Shown here one piece after another: positions 16,762-24,953 of a DNA stretch of 34,151 bases. How positions within the stretch are numbered: the stretch's first letter is position 1; every line of letters starts with the position of its first letter. The position numbers were made by a program, and so were the translations under genes. The stretch comes from Cyclobacterium sp. (GTDB taxonomy: Bacteria > Bacteroidota > Bacteroidia > Cytophagales > Cyclobacteriaceae), in contig NZ_JABURL010000012.1 of NCBI RefSeq assembly GCF_014762705.1, positions 1 to 34,151 on the forward strand, read 5' to 3'. Below the pieces are notes generated by a model that saw only the letters and a program-made list of their open reading frames with translations, did not search any database and had not been told where the DNA came from.

Positions 16762-16772
16762 TGTGCAAGTAG

Positions 16773-16803
16773 TTGGTAGAAACTGAAATTAAACCTACCT
16801 TTG
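16773..16803 (+). promoter_or_regulatory. Promoter with N20 spacing, upstream of ogt
   Basis: TTG at 16773-16775 and TACCTTTG at 16796-16803 are separated by 20 bases, the same spacing as the tRNA-Leu promoter. Transcription would start near 16810, giving ogt a leader of about 220 bases. No ORF of note lies in that leader; a short palindrome AGGTTAAACCT (about 16987-16997) is present. A small RNA or an unusually long 5' leader are both possible. Confidence 0.5.
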
Positions 16804-17028
16804 CATGATCGATAGCCCGTCGACAGCATAATTACCGGCAACATTTTCTGCCAAAACCTGTTAAAATGTTTACCCTTTTGCTGGCACCATTCTGATCATG
16901 AGCCAGTAGTCGCAAGTATTTTTATTTAAAAAAGGGCTGAACAAAGAATATCTCATTGGAAAAGCAGCAGTGTCTCACTGCCTCAGTTTAGGTTAAACCT
17001 TGTTTTTGGTTTTAAAGTTGAAGAGGAT

Positions 17029-17514
17029 ATGAAAGAAACAGTGGTAATGGCGTCCCCCTTAGGAAATATCCGGCTCATCGCCGAAGATGACTTTCTTTTG
17101 TCCTGCCGGTTTACGGAAGATAAGGCATCGGAAAATGCCGATAAACCCTTTTTCCTGGATATCATGGTACAGTTGGAGGCTTATTTCAAAGGAAAACTAA
17201 AAATTTTTGACATCCCTGTAGGTATCGGGGGCACGGAGTTCCAGAAATTGGTTTGGATGGAAGTAAACAAGGTTCCCTTTGGCCATACGGTTTCCTACCA
17301 TGACATTGCCAAATCCCTGGCCAAACCCACCGCTGTCCGTGCAGTAGGAGCTGCCATAGGCGCAAACCCCCTGCTGGTTGTAATTCCCTGTCACCGGATC
17401 ATTGCCAACACGGGAGAATTAACCGGTTATGCCGGGGGGCTGTGGAGAAAGCTCAAGCTGTTACAACTGGAAGCCAAAGACAAGCCCGGAAATCAATTTG
17501 ACCTTGGTTTTTAG
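17029..17514 (+). CDS. ogt: Methylated-DNA--protein-cysteine S-methyltransferase (Ogt/AGT)
   Basis: A 161-residue suicide repair protein that transfers alkyl groups from O6-alkylguanine to its own cysteine. The active site is PCHR, with C121 in VVIPCHRIIAN. The helix-turn-helix segment SYHDIAKSLAKPTAVRAVGAAIGANP precedes it, including the arginine finger region. The N-terminal half is short, as in single-domain Ogt, and there is no AraC domain as in Ada. The ATG at 17029 follows a GAGGAT. Its place just after the S24 regulator and dinB makes a small DNA-repair group, though the promoter-like site at 16773-16803 suggests a separate transcript. Normal length, no odd residues. Confidence 0.92.
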   Translation: MKETVVMASPLGNIRLIAEDDFLLSCRFTEDKASENADKPFFLDIMVQLEAYFKGKLKIFDIPVGIGGTEFQKLVWMEVNKVPFGHTVSYHDIAKSLAKPTAVRAVGAAIGANPLLVVIPCHRIIANTGELTGYAGGLWRKLKLLQLEAKDKPGNQFDLGF

Positions 17515-17556
17515 ATTCCTTTTCTGAATTTACTTTATTTTACCCACCGGCTTCCT

Positions 17557-17564
17557 TATTTTTG
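17557..17564 (+). promoter_or_regulatory. -7-like element directly before the GNAT gene
   Basis: TATTTTTG matches TAnnTTTG and ends three bases before the ATG at 17568. If active, the message would be leaderless. There is no TTTG exactly 20 bases upstream. Confidence 0.35.
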
Positions 17565-17567
17565 GTT

Positions 17568-18029
17568 ATGGAAAAGGTAAGCATCCTCCCCTACAGCGAA
17601 AGCCTGGCACCCTATTTTCTATCTATCAACCGGGAATGGATAGAAAAATACTTTGCCATGGAGCCTTTTGACCTGGCCCAGTTGCAAAGCCCCTGCGAAA
17701 CCCTGATCAATCCTGGCGGGGAAGTGCTGTTTGCCGAATGGCAGGGAGAAATCGTCGGCACCGTAGGTTTGAAAAAAATGAGCAACCGGCAATATGAGCT
17801 GATCAAAATGGGCGTATTGCCCAAAGCCCGGGGCCAAAAGATCGGGTTGTTGCTGGGACAAGCTGCGCTTGACTGGGCCAAAAAGCAGGGGGCGGTGAAA
17901 GTCCTGCTTTACAGCAACTCCATCCTTGCACCTGCCATTGCGCTGTACCGGAAACTGGGTTTCCGGGAAATCCCCATGGAGCCGGGCACCTACCAGCGCT
18001 GTGATATAAAAATGGAGTATTTGCTGTAG
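17568..18029 (+). CDS. GNAT family N-acetyltransferase
   Basis: A 153-residue GNAT acetyltransferase using acetyl-CoA. The acetyl-CoA-binding motif A is seen as KMGVLPKARGQKIGLLLGQ, in the family's V-x-x-x-x-R-G-x-x-x-G form. The preceding strand includes EIVGTVGLKKM, and the C-terminal YRKLGFREI is the typical motif B. The substrate is unknown: these proteins acetylate small molecules, peptides or drugs. I start at the ATG at 17568; a TTG two codons upstream is also open. It follows ogt by about 50 bases on the same strand and may share its transcript or use the TATTTTTG element just ahead of its start. Confidence 0.85.
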   Translation: MEKVSILPYSESLAPYFLSINREWIEKYFAMEPFDLAQLQSPCETLINPGGEVLFAEWQGEIVGTVGLKKMSNRQYELIKMGVLPKARGQKIGLLLGQAALDWAKKQGAVKVLLYSNSILAPAIALYRKLGFREIPMEPGTYQRCDIKMEYLL

Positions 18030-18264
18030 GCTGTTAGCCTGTTCCCGGCTTATTTATCCTTTGATTTTATTTCTCAAATATTCCTTTTCGTCGTAAAAAG
18101 CCAAACCCAGTCCTGATGGCTCTCGCAATGGCAATAACAGGCAATACCTGGTATATCCGGTAACCTGTCCGGAGCAGCAAAAAAAAGAAGGTTGTATTAA
18201 AAATTCACAAAGCATTCTGCTATCAAGTTTTAGCATGGGCTTTATTAATTTCTCTCAGCTTTTG

Positions 18265-18296
18265 TTTGCACTGATGCTATTATATCTCTACTTTTG
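18265..18296 (+). promoter_or_regulatory. Promoter of tRNA-Leu (TTTG-N20-TAnnTTTG)
   Basis: TTTG at 18265-18268 and TACTTTTG at 18289-18296 are separated by exactly 20 bases, matching both Bacteroidota promoter elements. Transcription should begin around 18300, leaving a leader of under ten bases before the tRNA. It is the clearest promoter in the window. The rest of 18030-18264 shows no convincing gene. Confidence 0.75.
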
Positions 18297-18308
18297 CCTC
18301 TCCAAACT

Positions 18309-18390
18309 GCGCACGTGGTGAAACTGGTAGACACGCCATCTTGAGGGGGTGGTGCCTTCGGGTGTGGAAGTTCGAATCTTCTCGTGCGCA
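18309..18390 (+). tRNA. tRNA-Leu (anticodon GAG)
   Basis: The acceptor stem GCGCACG (18309-18315) pairs with CGTGCGC (18383-18389), with discriminator A at 18390. The D arm (GGTGAAACTGGTAGAC) follows. The anticodon stem CCATC/GGTGG encloses the loop TTGAGGG, giving anticodon GAG at 18343-18345 for CUC and CUU. A long class II variable arm (TGCCTTCGGGTG region) and the T arm GGAAGTTCGAATCTTCT confirm leucine. The 3' CCA is not encoded (CGT follows), so it must be added by nucleotidyltransferase. Confidence 0.95.
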
Positions 18391-18394
18391 CGTT

Positions 18395-18426
18395 ACCTTT
18401 CCTTTTTTTAGGAAAGGTTTTTTTTT
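18395..18426 (+). terminator. Rho-independent terminator of tRNA-Leu
   Basis: ACCTTTCCT (18395-18403) and AGGAAAGGT (18410-18418) form a perfect 9-bp stem with a six-T loop, followed directly by eight T. It begins five bases after the tRNA, so the tRNA is a single-gene transcript. Confidence 0.9.
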
Positions 18427-18488
18427 GCCCCGCTTTTTTACAAAATTACCTGAATTCGATTTTAATTCATCCCTATCCTTTCTCATCC

Positions 18489-19382
18489 ATGACAAAAGCA
18501 GCCATCTACACAGTAAAGAATGGACCCCTTGAAGCCCAGGTGTCCAGCCTGGGTGCGGAATGTATCTCACTGAAATACAAGGGCACGGAATACCTCTGGC
18601 AGGCTGATCCTGCTGTTTGGGGCAGACATGCCCCGGTGCTGTTTCCCATTGTTGGAAAATTAAAAAACGATCGTTTCAGCCATGCCAACCAAAGCTATAC
18701 CCTGAAACAGCATGGTTTTGCCCGTGACCGCAACTTTCAGTTGCTGCATCAATCCGGGAATAGCCTCTCTTTTGTATTAAAACCGGATAAAGAGAGTCTG
18801 GAAAATTTTCCCTTTGATTTTGAATTGATTATCCGGTACACGCTTATTAATACGGGTTTGCAAGTGGATTACAGGGTAAACAACCCTTCCCCGGAGCAAG
18901 ACTTGTTGTTCAGCATAGGCGCCCATCCGGGATTCCGCTGCCCCCTGCTGCCTGATAGAGAAGTTTTTGAGGACTATGTATTGGATTTTGGGCAGGAGCA
19001 ACTGTCCTCCCTACCCATTTATTTCCTGGAAAATGGTTTGATTGCGGCAGACCGTAAATCACTTCCTCTGGAACAAGGCAAACTGGACCTAAAGCAGGAA
19101 CTGTTCAGCAATGACGCATTGATATTTGATGTTAATCCAATTTCATACCTAAGCATCCGAAGCAAAAAAAGTGGAAAGGGCTATGCCATGCAATTTTCTG
19201 ATTTCCGATGGCTGGGACTTTGGACAAAAGGCGAAAATGCCGGTTTTATTTGCATAGAGCCATGGAATGGTATTGCCGATACCGTAGGCCATGATGGTGA
19301 ACTCAAGAACAAGTTGGGAATCATCCGCCTTTCTCCCGGTGATTTTCATGAAGTGGCCTATCAGGTAGAACTTTTGGAGTAA
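18489..19382 (+). CDS. Aldose 1-epimerase family protein
   Basis: A 297-residue cytosolic protein of the galactose-mutarotase-like superfamily, interconverting alpha and beta anomers of sugars or sugar phosphates. The expected landmarks are present: HGFARDRNF at about 75-83, GAHPGFRCPL near 144 with the presumed general acid His, and ICIEPWNGIADT near 257 with the presumed general base Glu. The sequence is closest to the short aldose-epimerase group rather than GalM, so the actual sugar is unknown. The ATG at 18489 is used; an open frame continues upstream through the tRNA terminator, which cannot be coding. The gene is alone between the tRNA and an ABC-F gene 79 bases downstream. Confidence 0.87.
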   Translation: MTKAAIYTVKNGPLEAQVSSLGAECISLKYKGTEYLWQADPAVWGRHAPVLFPIVGKLKNDRFSHANQSYTLKQHGFARDRNFQLLHQSGNSLSFVLKPDKESLENFPFDFELIIRYTLINTGLQVDYRVNNPSPEQDLLFSIGAHPGFRCPLLPDREVFEDYVLDFGQEQLSSLPIYFLENGLIAADRKSLPLEQGKLDLKQELFSNDALIFDVNPISYLSIRSKKSGKGYAMQFSDFRWLGLWTKGENAGFICIEPWNGIADTVGHDGELKNKLGIIRLSPGDFHEVAYQVELLE

Positions 19383-19449
19383 AACCAGCTAATTACCAAA
19401 GCAGGTTGAAATCCTTTTTCCAATCCTGCTAAATACCACTTTGTTTTCT

Positions 19450-19457
19450 TAATTTTG
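19450..19457 (+). promoter_or_regulatory. -7-like element directly before the ABC-F gene
   Basis: TAATTTTG matches TAnnTTTG and ends four bases before the ATG at 19462, which again suggests a leaderless or near-leaderless message. No TTTG is found about 20 bases upstream. Confidence 0.35.
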
Positions 19458-19461
19458 CGGC

Positions 19462-21387
19462 ATGTTATCCATTAATAATCTCTCTTATTACATTGGGGGG
19501 CGTCCCCTCTACGAAAATGCTTCCCTACACATCAAGCCAAAGGACAAAATTGGTCTGGTAGGTATTAACGGTTCGGGCAAATCCACGCTGCTGAAAATTA
19601 TCTATGGGGACATTCAGCCCAGTGGCGGCGAAATCCAAAAGGCCAAAGACTGCAGCATCGGCTTTCTTAACCAGGACCTGCTTTCCTACCAGTCTGAAGA
19701 CAGCATTCTGGATGTGGCTTTGGAGGCTTTTAAAGAAACTCTGGCTCTTCAGGAAGAAATTGACGCTGTGCTCAAGCAAATGGAAACAGACTATTCCGAA
19801 CAGATCCTTGAGAAGTTGGCGCATTTGCAGGAAAGGTTTGAAGCTCATGAAGGGTATACGATCAAGGCCAAGGCGGAAGAAGTGCTGGAAGGGATCGGTT
19901 TTCAAACGGCAGACCTGAGGCGACCCCTGAAAACCTTTTCGGGGGGATGGAGAATGCGGGTCATGCTGGCCAAACTGCTTCTGGAAAAGCCCTCTCTACT
20001 GATGCTGGATGAACCTACCAACCACCTGGATTTGCCTTCTATTCAATGGGTGGAAAACTACCTGAAATCCTATGAAGGTGCCGTTGTCGTGGTATCTCAC
20101 GACCAGACATTTTTGAACAACTGTAGCGAAACCACCGTGGAAGTTTCACAGGGGAACCTGACCAGCTATGCCGGAAACTACGCGTATTACAAAAAAGAAA
20201 AGGTAGCCCGGGAAGAAATCCAGCAGAATGCCTATGAAAATCAGCAGCAGATGATCAAGCAAACGGAACGTTTTATCGAACGTTTCCGTGCCAAGGCCAC
20301 CAAATCCAACCAGGTGCAGTCCCGGGTCAAAGCCCTGGACAGAATGGATAGGGTTTCTGAAGTGGTCAGGGATGAGGTATCTGTAAATTTTAAATTCAAG
20401 TTTTCGCAAAAATCCGGGAGAGATGTGGTGGTGCTGGATGGCGTTTCCAAATCTTTTGGTGACCTTAAAATCCTGGACAATGCGCATGCCCGCATCGAAA
20501 GGGGTGACAAAATCGCACTGATCGGGGCCAATGGAAAAGGAAAATCCACTGTGCTAAGAATCATCGATGGATCTGAGCCCATACAGGGCCACAGGGAAGA
20601 TGGGTACAATGTGATCAAATCCTTCTTTGCCCAGCACCAGCTGGAAGCACTGGGAATCAACAATGAAATCCTGCAGGAATTGGCTCAGGCAGGCAGCAAA
20701 AAGACGGAAACAGAACTCAGGAATGTACTTGGCTGCTTTCTTTTTACCAATGAAGATGTCTTTAAAAAGATAAAAGTGCTGTCTGGTGGTGAAAAATCCA
20801 GGGTTGCCCTGGCCAAAACACTGATCTCCGAAGCCAATTTCCTGCTTTTGGATGAGCCCACCAATCACCTGGACATACAGTCTGTGAATATTCTCACCCA
20901 GGCCCTGCAACAGTATGAGGGGACCTTTGTAACCGTCTCTCACGACCGGCTTTTTATTCAGGGAGTGGCCAACAAAATCTGGTATATCGAAGACCATCAG
21001 ATCAAAGAGTACCCCGGTACCTATGATGAATACGTGTACTGGCGTTCTCAGCAACCTCAAAAAACTGAGAAAGCAACAGTTACTCCTCCTAAAAAAGAAA
21101 CGCCAGCTCCGGTAGTAAAAACCGCTGCCAATGGTGAGGATCCTGCCAGAAAAAAAGCCATTCGGGAAAAGGAAAAAGCTTTGGAAAAACTGGAGGAAGA
21201 AATTACCCTACTGGAAAACAAAAAGCTTGCCCTGGAAAATCAAATGGCCGATTCGTCCGTTTATGAAGATGAGCACCAAATGCAGGAACTCAATGCATCC
21301 TATTCTCAGGTCCGGCAGGACGAAACGAAACTCAATAAGGAGTGGGAGGCATTGGCCGAACAAATTGAAAGTCTGCAGGGATCCTGA
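19462..21387 (+). CDS. ABC-F family ATPase (ribosome-associated, Uup/YdiF-like)
   Basis: A 641-residue tandem ATP-binding protein without membrane segments, hence an ABC-F protein acting on ribosomes rather than a transporter. Domain 1: Walker A GINGSGKST (34-42), signature FSGGWRMR at about 160, Walker B LLMLDEPTNHLD at about 180. Domain 2: Walker A GANGKGKST at about 355, signature LSGGEKSR at about 439, Walker B LLLDEPTNHLD at about 462. The two are joined by the charged linker typical of ABC-F (TERFIERFRAKATKSNQVQSR). The C-terminal 90 residues form a charged coiled coil like the Uup C-terminal domain. Family members relieve stalled translation or confer resistance to ribosome-targeting antibiotics; a housekeeping role is more likely here. 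A 25-base gap leads to the plug-protein gene. Confidence 0.9.
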   Translation: MLSINNLSYYIGGRPLYENASLHIKPKDKIGLVGINGSGKSTLLKIIYGDIQPSGGEIQKAKDCSIGFLNQDLLSYQSEDSILDVALEAFKETLALQEEIDAVLKQMETDYSEQILEKLAHLQERFEAHEGYTIKAKAEEVLEGIGFQTADLRRPLKTFSGGWRMRVMLAKLLLEKPSLLMLDEPTNHLDLPSIQWVENYLKSYEGAVVVVSHDQTFLNNCSETTVEVSQGNLTSYAGNYAYYKKEKVAREEIQQNAYENQQQMIKQTERFIERFRAKATKSNQVQSRVKALDRMDRVSEVVRDEVSVNFKFKFSQKSGRDVVVLDGVSKSFGDLKILDNAHARIERGDKIALIGANGKGKSTVLRIIDGSEPIQGHREDGYNVIKSFFAQHQLEALGINNEILQELAQAGSKKTETELRNVLGCFLFTNEDVFKKIKVLSGGEKSRVALAKTLISEANFLLLDEPTNHLDIQSVNILTQALQQYEGTFVTVSHDRLFIQGVANKIWYIEDHQIKEYPGTYDEYVYWRSQQPQKTEKATVTPPKKETPAPVVKTAANGEDPARKKAIREKEKALEKLEEEITLLENKKLALENQMADSSVYEDEHQMQELNASYSQVRQDETKLNKEWEALAEQIESLQGS

Positions 21388-21412
21388 AATCCGTTATACC
21401 AACCCTTTTGCC

Positions 21413-22690
21413 ATGAAAAGTTTCCTTTTTTTCCTACTACCGGTTACTTGCTTACTTTTATCTGCAGGCCTTGTTCAGGCACAGGATATCTATGAGGACA
21501 GGGTTTTTGATGAAAATATTCAGACGGTGCAGCTTTTTCCTGCTTCCGGGAATTTTGAGGCGCAAATGACATCTCCGATCATCCCGCTGAACAGTCCGGT
21601 GCCTTTGCTGCTTCAATTTGATGACATAGCCTATGAAGCGGACAGGTACCTGGCCAAAATCATCCATTGCAATGCAGACTGGACTCAGTCCGGTTTAAGA
21701 GATGCGGACTATCTGGAGCAATACAACGAATATAACGTAAACGATTATGAGTACAGCATCAATACCAGGGTGCCTTATATCCATTATACTTTTCAAATCC
21801 CCAGGGTCAACAGAAGCGGAAATTATATCATCAAAGTATACCGTGGCCGGGATGAATCCAAAGCCTTGTTAACCAAGCGCTTTATGGTATATGACAATCA
21901 GGTCGCAGTCGGTGCATCAGTGGTAGTACCCAGCAAAAATGAAGACCGGAGAACTTCTCAGCAAATCAACGTGAACGTTAATTTTAGTAACAGGGAGTTG
22001 ATAGACCCCCTGAATAACACCCTCCTGGTGATTCGACAAAACCAAAGGTGGGACAATGCGATTGTCGGGTTGAAATACAACAACATCAGGGAAGATCTGA
22101 AACAGTTGCAATACCAATTGTTTGATGGCAGCAATACTTTTGAAGCAGGCAATGAATTTCGCTTTGTGGACCTGCGCTATGTACGGACCCGTGGGAGAAA
22201 CATCGCCGCCGTCAGGATGGAAGAAGATGTGGTATTTGCAGAGGCTGGTGTGGATCAGAGTAGAAATGGTCAGGGCTATCTGGAGTACCTGGACATCAAC
22301 GGTCAGTATGGGGTTTTTAATGTGGAGAGGCAAAATCACGAACTGGAAAGTGAGTATGTTTTGCTCACTTTTAATCTTGAAACAGAAAAGTTGTCTTCTC
22401 CTCCATTTGTCCTGGGGGCATTGAGCAACTGGGGCAAAAATCAGAATGCCAAAATGGTCTATGACCAGGCATCGGGAAACTACCAGGCTACCTTATTTTT
22501 AAAGCAAGGTTGGTATGATTATCAGTACGGGCTTCGCACCGATACAGGCTGGGACCTGGAACATTTTGAAGGCAATCATTTCCAGACCGAAAACGAGTAT
22601 GAGGTCTTTTTCTACTACCGGGACATGGGATCCCGGTATGACGAGTTGATCGGCTATACGGTCCTCAACCCGAACAAAAGGAGGTTTTGA
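21413..22690 (+). CDS. Type IX secretion system plug protein (DUF5103)
   Basis: A 425-residue exported protein of the DUF5103 family, known as the plug that closes the SprA translocon of the type IX secretion system in Flavobacterium johnsoniae. The signal peptide covers MKSFLFFLLPVTCLLLSAG and ends with LVQAQ. The mature part is beta-rich, with DIYEDRVFDENIQTVQLFP at its start and IHCNADWTQSGL in the first domain. The C-terminal half includes LGALSNWG and GWYDYQYGL, reminiscent of beta-sandwich carbohydrate-binding folds. The ATG at 21413 is chosen because it makes a complete signal peptide; the longer open frame lies inside the ABC-F gene. Its presence implies that the organism has type IX secretion and perhaps gliding, but the other components are not in this window. 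Confidence 0.85.
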   Translation: MKSFLFFLLPVTCLLLSAGLVQAQDIYEDRVFDENIQTVQLFPASGNFEAQMTSPIIPLNSPVPLLLQFDDIAYEADRYLAKIIHCNADWTQSGLRDADYLEQYNEYNVNDYEYSINTRVPYIHYTFQIPRVNRSGNYIIKVYRGRDESKALLTKRFMVYDNQVAVGASVVVPSKNEDRRTSQQINVNVNFSNRELIDPLNNTLLVIRQNQRWDNAIVGLKYNNIREDLKQLQYQLFDGSNTFEAGNEFRFVDLRYVRTRGRNIAAVRMEEDVVFAEAGVDQSRNGQGYLEYLDINGQYGVFNVERQNHELESEYVLLTFNLETEKLSSPPFVLGALSNWGKNQNAKMVYDQASGNYQATLFLKQGWYDYQYGLRTDTGWDLEHFEGNHFQTENEYEVFFYYRDMGSRYDELIGYTVLNPNKRRF

Positions 22691-22812
22691 TTACAGCAAC
22701 CAATCATGGGCAAATCGCCACACCGTGTAAGGAATAATTAATCAAGGAAGATTCTTCAGAAACCCGGGACAGGCATCTCGCCCCCTAAAGAAAAAATATA
22801 CAGGTGTAATAA

Positions 22813-22839
22813 AAAAACCCGGAATAAATCCGGGTTTTT
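22813..22839. terminator. Bidirectional terminator between plug gene and cas6
   Basis: An 11-bp stem with A-rich left and T-rich right arms around the core CCCGGA/TCCGGG has a 5-base loop. Poly-A on one side and poly-T on the other let it end transcripts from both directions. It sits four bases past the end of the minus-strand cas6-like gene. Confidence 0.85.
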
Positions 22840-22843
22840 ATTG

Positions 22844-23740
22844 TCAATCATTTTCTTCTTCTTCGGAACTACTGTTTCCCTCATCCGCCCTTTCATCATT
22901 TTTTCTGGGCTCATGCGATTGTGATCTGTAGGGAACAAAACCCTCTCTCTTAAATTTGTATGGTTCGGTACGTTGGCTGGGCATATTATTGGCCAGGTCA
23001 AGCATGCCAAAACCTTTGTGGGTAAAGGCCCCCAATCCGCATTTGAAAACAAAATCCTGTACTTCTCCGGCGGCATACAAGGTGAAGGGAAGCGTGTATC
23101 CCCGTACTTCATATTTTACATCCATGTCATAGACAGAATAGATTCTCGCAAATTTCTTCTGCTGCTCGCGCAATTTATTGACATAGTTCATGTCAGGAAC
23201 TACCTGAAACTTGTAAAAGGATTCCATTTGTTCCTGATCATACCAGCCAGATTTTTCCATCCTGGTCAAGGTGGATTCATACAGCAAATCTGAAAATTCA
23301 TCCGTATCCGGGTTGATAAACCTTTTTCCGGACTCATCGTCAAAAGTAGGTGTCAAGAGAACCAGTGGTGAAATACAAACAAATTTGTTGGAGGTTTCCA
23401 GCGGTGGTTCAATTTCCTTTTCTGTATATTCAGGGGACAAAATCAGATTTCCCAACTCAATTTTGGGGGTTTTAAACACCTGTGCCAACAAATAATCTAT
23501 AAACGCTTCATCAGGAGCGGATACGACCAGGGTAACTAAGCTGGAATAATAGTGCAACCCACTTCTACTAACTTTGGTTTGACCTTTCAAACCAGAGAAG
23601 TTAAAGTAATTGTAGTTAAAAAACTCTTCTTGCCCACCTTTTACAATCAGACCTTTGAGAAATTGAGCCAAGATGTACTGGTGGTGAAAAGGTAAGTAAG
23701 CACCTTTGTTCTTTAAGGAAAATATTAATCTAATTCTCAC
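22844..23740 (-). CDS. cas6: Cas6-like CRISPR RNA endoribonuclease (solitary)
   Basis: A 298-residue RAMP-fold protein resembling Cas6, which cuts CRISPR precursor RNA in its repeats. The N-terminus MRIRLIFSLKN starts a ferredoxin-like fold, and YLPFHHQYILAQFLKGLI carries H19/H20, where Cas6 proteins usually place the catalytic histidine. The C-terminal glycine-rich loop GLGAFTHKGFGML (235-247) matches the Cas6 G-loop. The last 40 residues are an acidic, serine-rich tail that is not part of the usual core. The start codon is GTG. No CRISPR array or other cas gene is found here; neighbours are the plug protein and ychF. It may serve an array elsewhere, be a relic, or process another RNA. Confidence 0.75.
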   Translation of the reverse strand: MRIRLIFSLKNKGAYLPFHHQYILAQFLKGLIVKGGQEEFFNYNYFNFSGLKGQTKVSRSGLHYYSSLVTLVVSAPDEAFIDYLLAQVFKTPKIELGNLILSPEYTEKEIEPPLETSNKFVCISPLVLLTPTFDDESGKRFINPDTDEFSDLLYESTLTRMEKSGWYDQEQMESFYKFQVVPDMNYVNKLREQQKKFARIYSVYDMDVKYEVRGYTLPFTLYAAGEVQDFVFKCGLGAFTHKGFGMLDLANNMPSQRTEPYKFKREGFVPYRSQSHEPRKNDERADEGNSSSEEEEND

Positions 23741-23850
23741 GACGTTAAAAATGAAAAGTTAAACAATGATTAAATACATCAATCTTATGGAATAAACTAA
23801 TTTATGGGTAAATAAGTTGCAACAAACTTAACAATAATATTTGAATATAT

Positions 23851-24948
23851 TTATACATTGAACCTAAAATGCATGATATCTCCGTCACAAACTACATATT
23901 CCTTACCTTCAACTGCAATTTTCCCGTTTTCACGGCAGACCGCCTCAGTTTTGAACTGTTCGTAATCCTTTAATTTGATCACTTCCGCTTTGATGAAGCC
24001 TTTTTCAAAATCGGTATGTATCACCCCCGCAGCTGCAGGTGCTTTCCAACCTTTTTTGATGGTCCAGGCCCGGACTTCCTGTACGCCGGCTGTGAAGTAG
24101 GTTATTAAATTCAGTAACTTATACGCAGCAGCGATCAAACGGTTCAAGCCACTTTCCTTCAACCCATATTCTCCCAGAAACATTTCCTTTTCCTCTTCGT
24201 CTTCAAATTCAGCAATCTGGGCTTCCAATGCTGCACACAACAGGATCACTTCTGCGTTTTCCTTGGCTACCTCCTTTTTGAGTGCCTCCACATGGGCATT
24301 TCCCGATTGAATGCTTCCCTCATCTACATTGGCCACATAGAGTACTGGTTTGATGGTCAGCAGGTGAATATCCCTGATGGCTTCCAAATCATCAGCATCG
24401 GCATCTACTGCCCGGGCATTCTGTCCTGCTTTAAGGGCATCCTTAAACTTTAGCAGGCTTTCCATTGCTTTTTTCGCTTTGGCATCCCCGCTTTTGGCAA
24501 TTTTTTCAAGGCGAAGAATTTTTTTATCCACAGATTCCAGATCCTTTAACTGCAACTCTGTATCGATCACCTCCTTATCAAATACCGGGTCCACTGATCC
24601 GGCCACGTGCACTACATTGGGATCCTCAAAACACCTGATCACGTGGATGATGGCATCTACTTCCCTGATATTGGCCAGGAATTTATTGCCAAGACCTTCT
24701 CCTTTGCTGGCACCTTTTACCAGGCCTGCTATGTCCACGAATTCAATAACCGTAGGGATAACCTTATGTGGATTAACCAATCCCTCTAAAACCTGTAACC
24801 TTCCATCAGGTACGGTAACTACCCCTACATTGGGTTCTATGGTACAAAAAGGGAAATTTGCCGCTTCGGCTTTTGCACTCGATATCGCATTGAATAATGT
24901 TGACTTTCCCACGTTGGGCAAACCAACGATCCCACATTTTAATCCCAT
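23851..24948 (-). CDS. ychF: Redox-regulated ATPase YchF (Obg-like)
   Basis: A 365-residue P-loop NTPase of the Obg superfamily that prefers ATP and binds ribosomes; in E. coli it acts in stress and translation control. The P-loop is GLPNVGKST (residues 9-17). The switch region DIAGLVKGASKGEGLGNKFL matches the family. A coiled-coil insertion lies in the middle (about 130-170), and the C-terminal TGS domain contains AAGVIHTDFEKGFIKAEV. The length is typical. It starts five bases after the stop of the upstream AI-2E permease gene, so the two probably share a transcript. The cas6-like gene follows after a 110-base gap. Confidence 0.95.
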   Translation of the reverse strand: MGLKCGIVGLPNVGKSTLFNAISSAKAEAANFPFCTIEPNVGVVTVPDGRLQVLEGLVNPHKVIPTVIEFVDIAGLVKGASKGEGLGNKFLANIREVDAIIHVIRCFEDPNVVHVAGSVDPVFDKEVIDTELQLKDLESVDKKILRLEKIAKSGDAKAKKAMESLLKFKDALKAGQNARAVDADADDLEAIRDIHLLTIKPVLYVANVDEGSIQSGNAHVEALKKEVAKENAEVILLCAALEAQIAEFEDEEEKEMFLGEYGLKESGLNRLIAAAYKLLNLITYFTAGVQEVRAWTIKKGWKAPAAAGVIHTDFEKGFIKAEVIKLKDYEQFKTEAVCRENGKIAVEGKEYVVCDGDIMHFRFNV

Positions 24949-24953
24949 GAATG

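Noticed and set aside
18054-18236. 60-codon minus-strand open frame between the GNAT gene and tRNA-Leu
   Set aside because: It matches no recognised family and has no promoter element or partner. A small unknown gene cannot be excluded, but support is too weak.
19400-19431. Imperfect hairpin after the aldose epimerase gene as a terminator
   Set aside because: AGCAGG/CCTGCT arms pair with a long loop and a bulge, and no T-run follows, so it was not listed.
22691-23850. CRISPR array near the cas6-like gene
   Set aside because: Flanks on both sides were read for evenly spaced repeats; none were found, nor elsewhere in the window.
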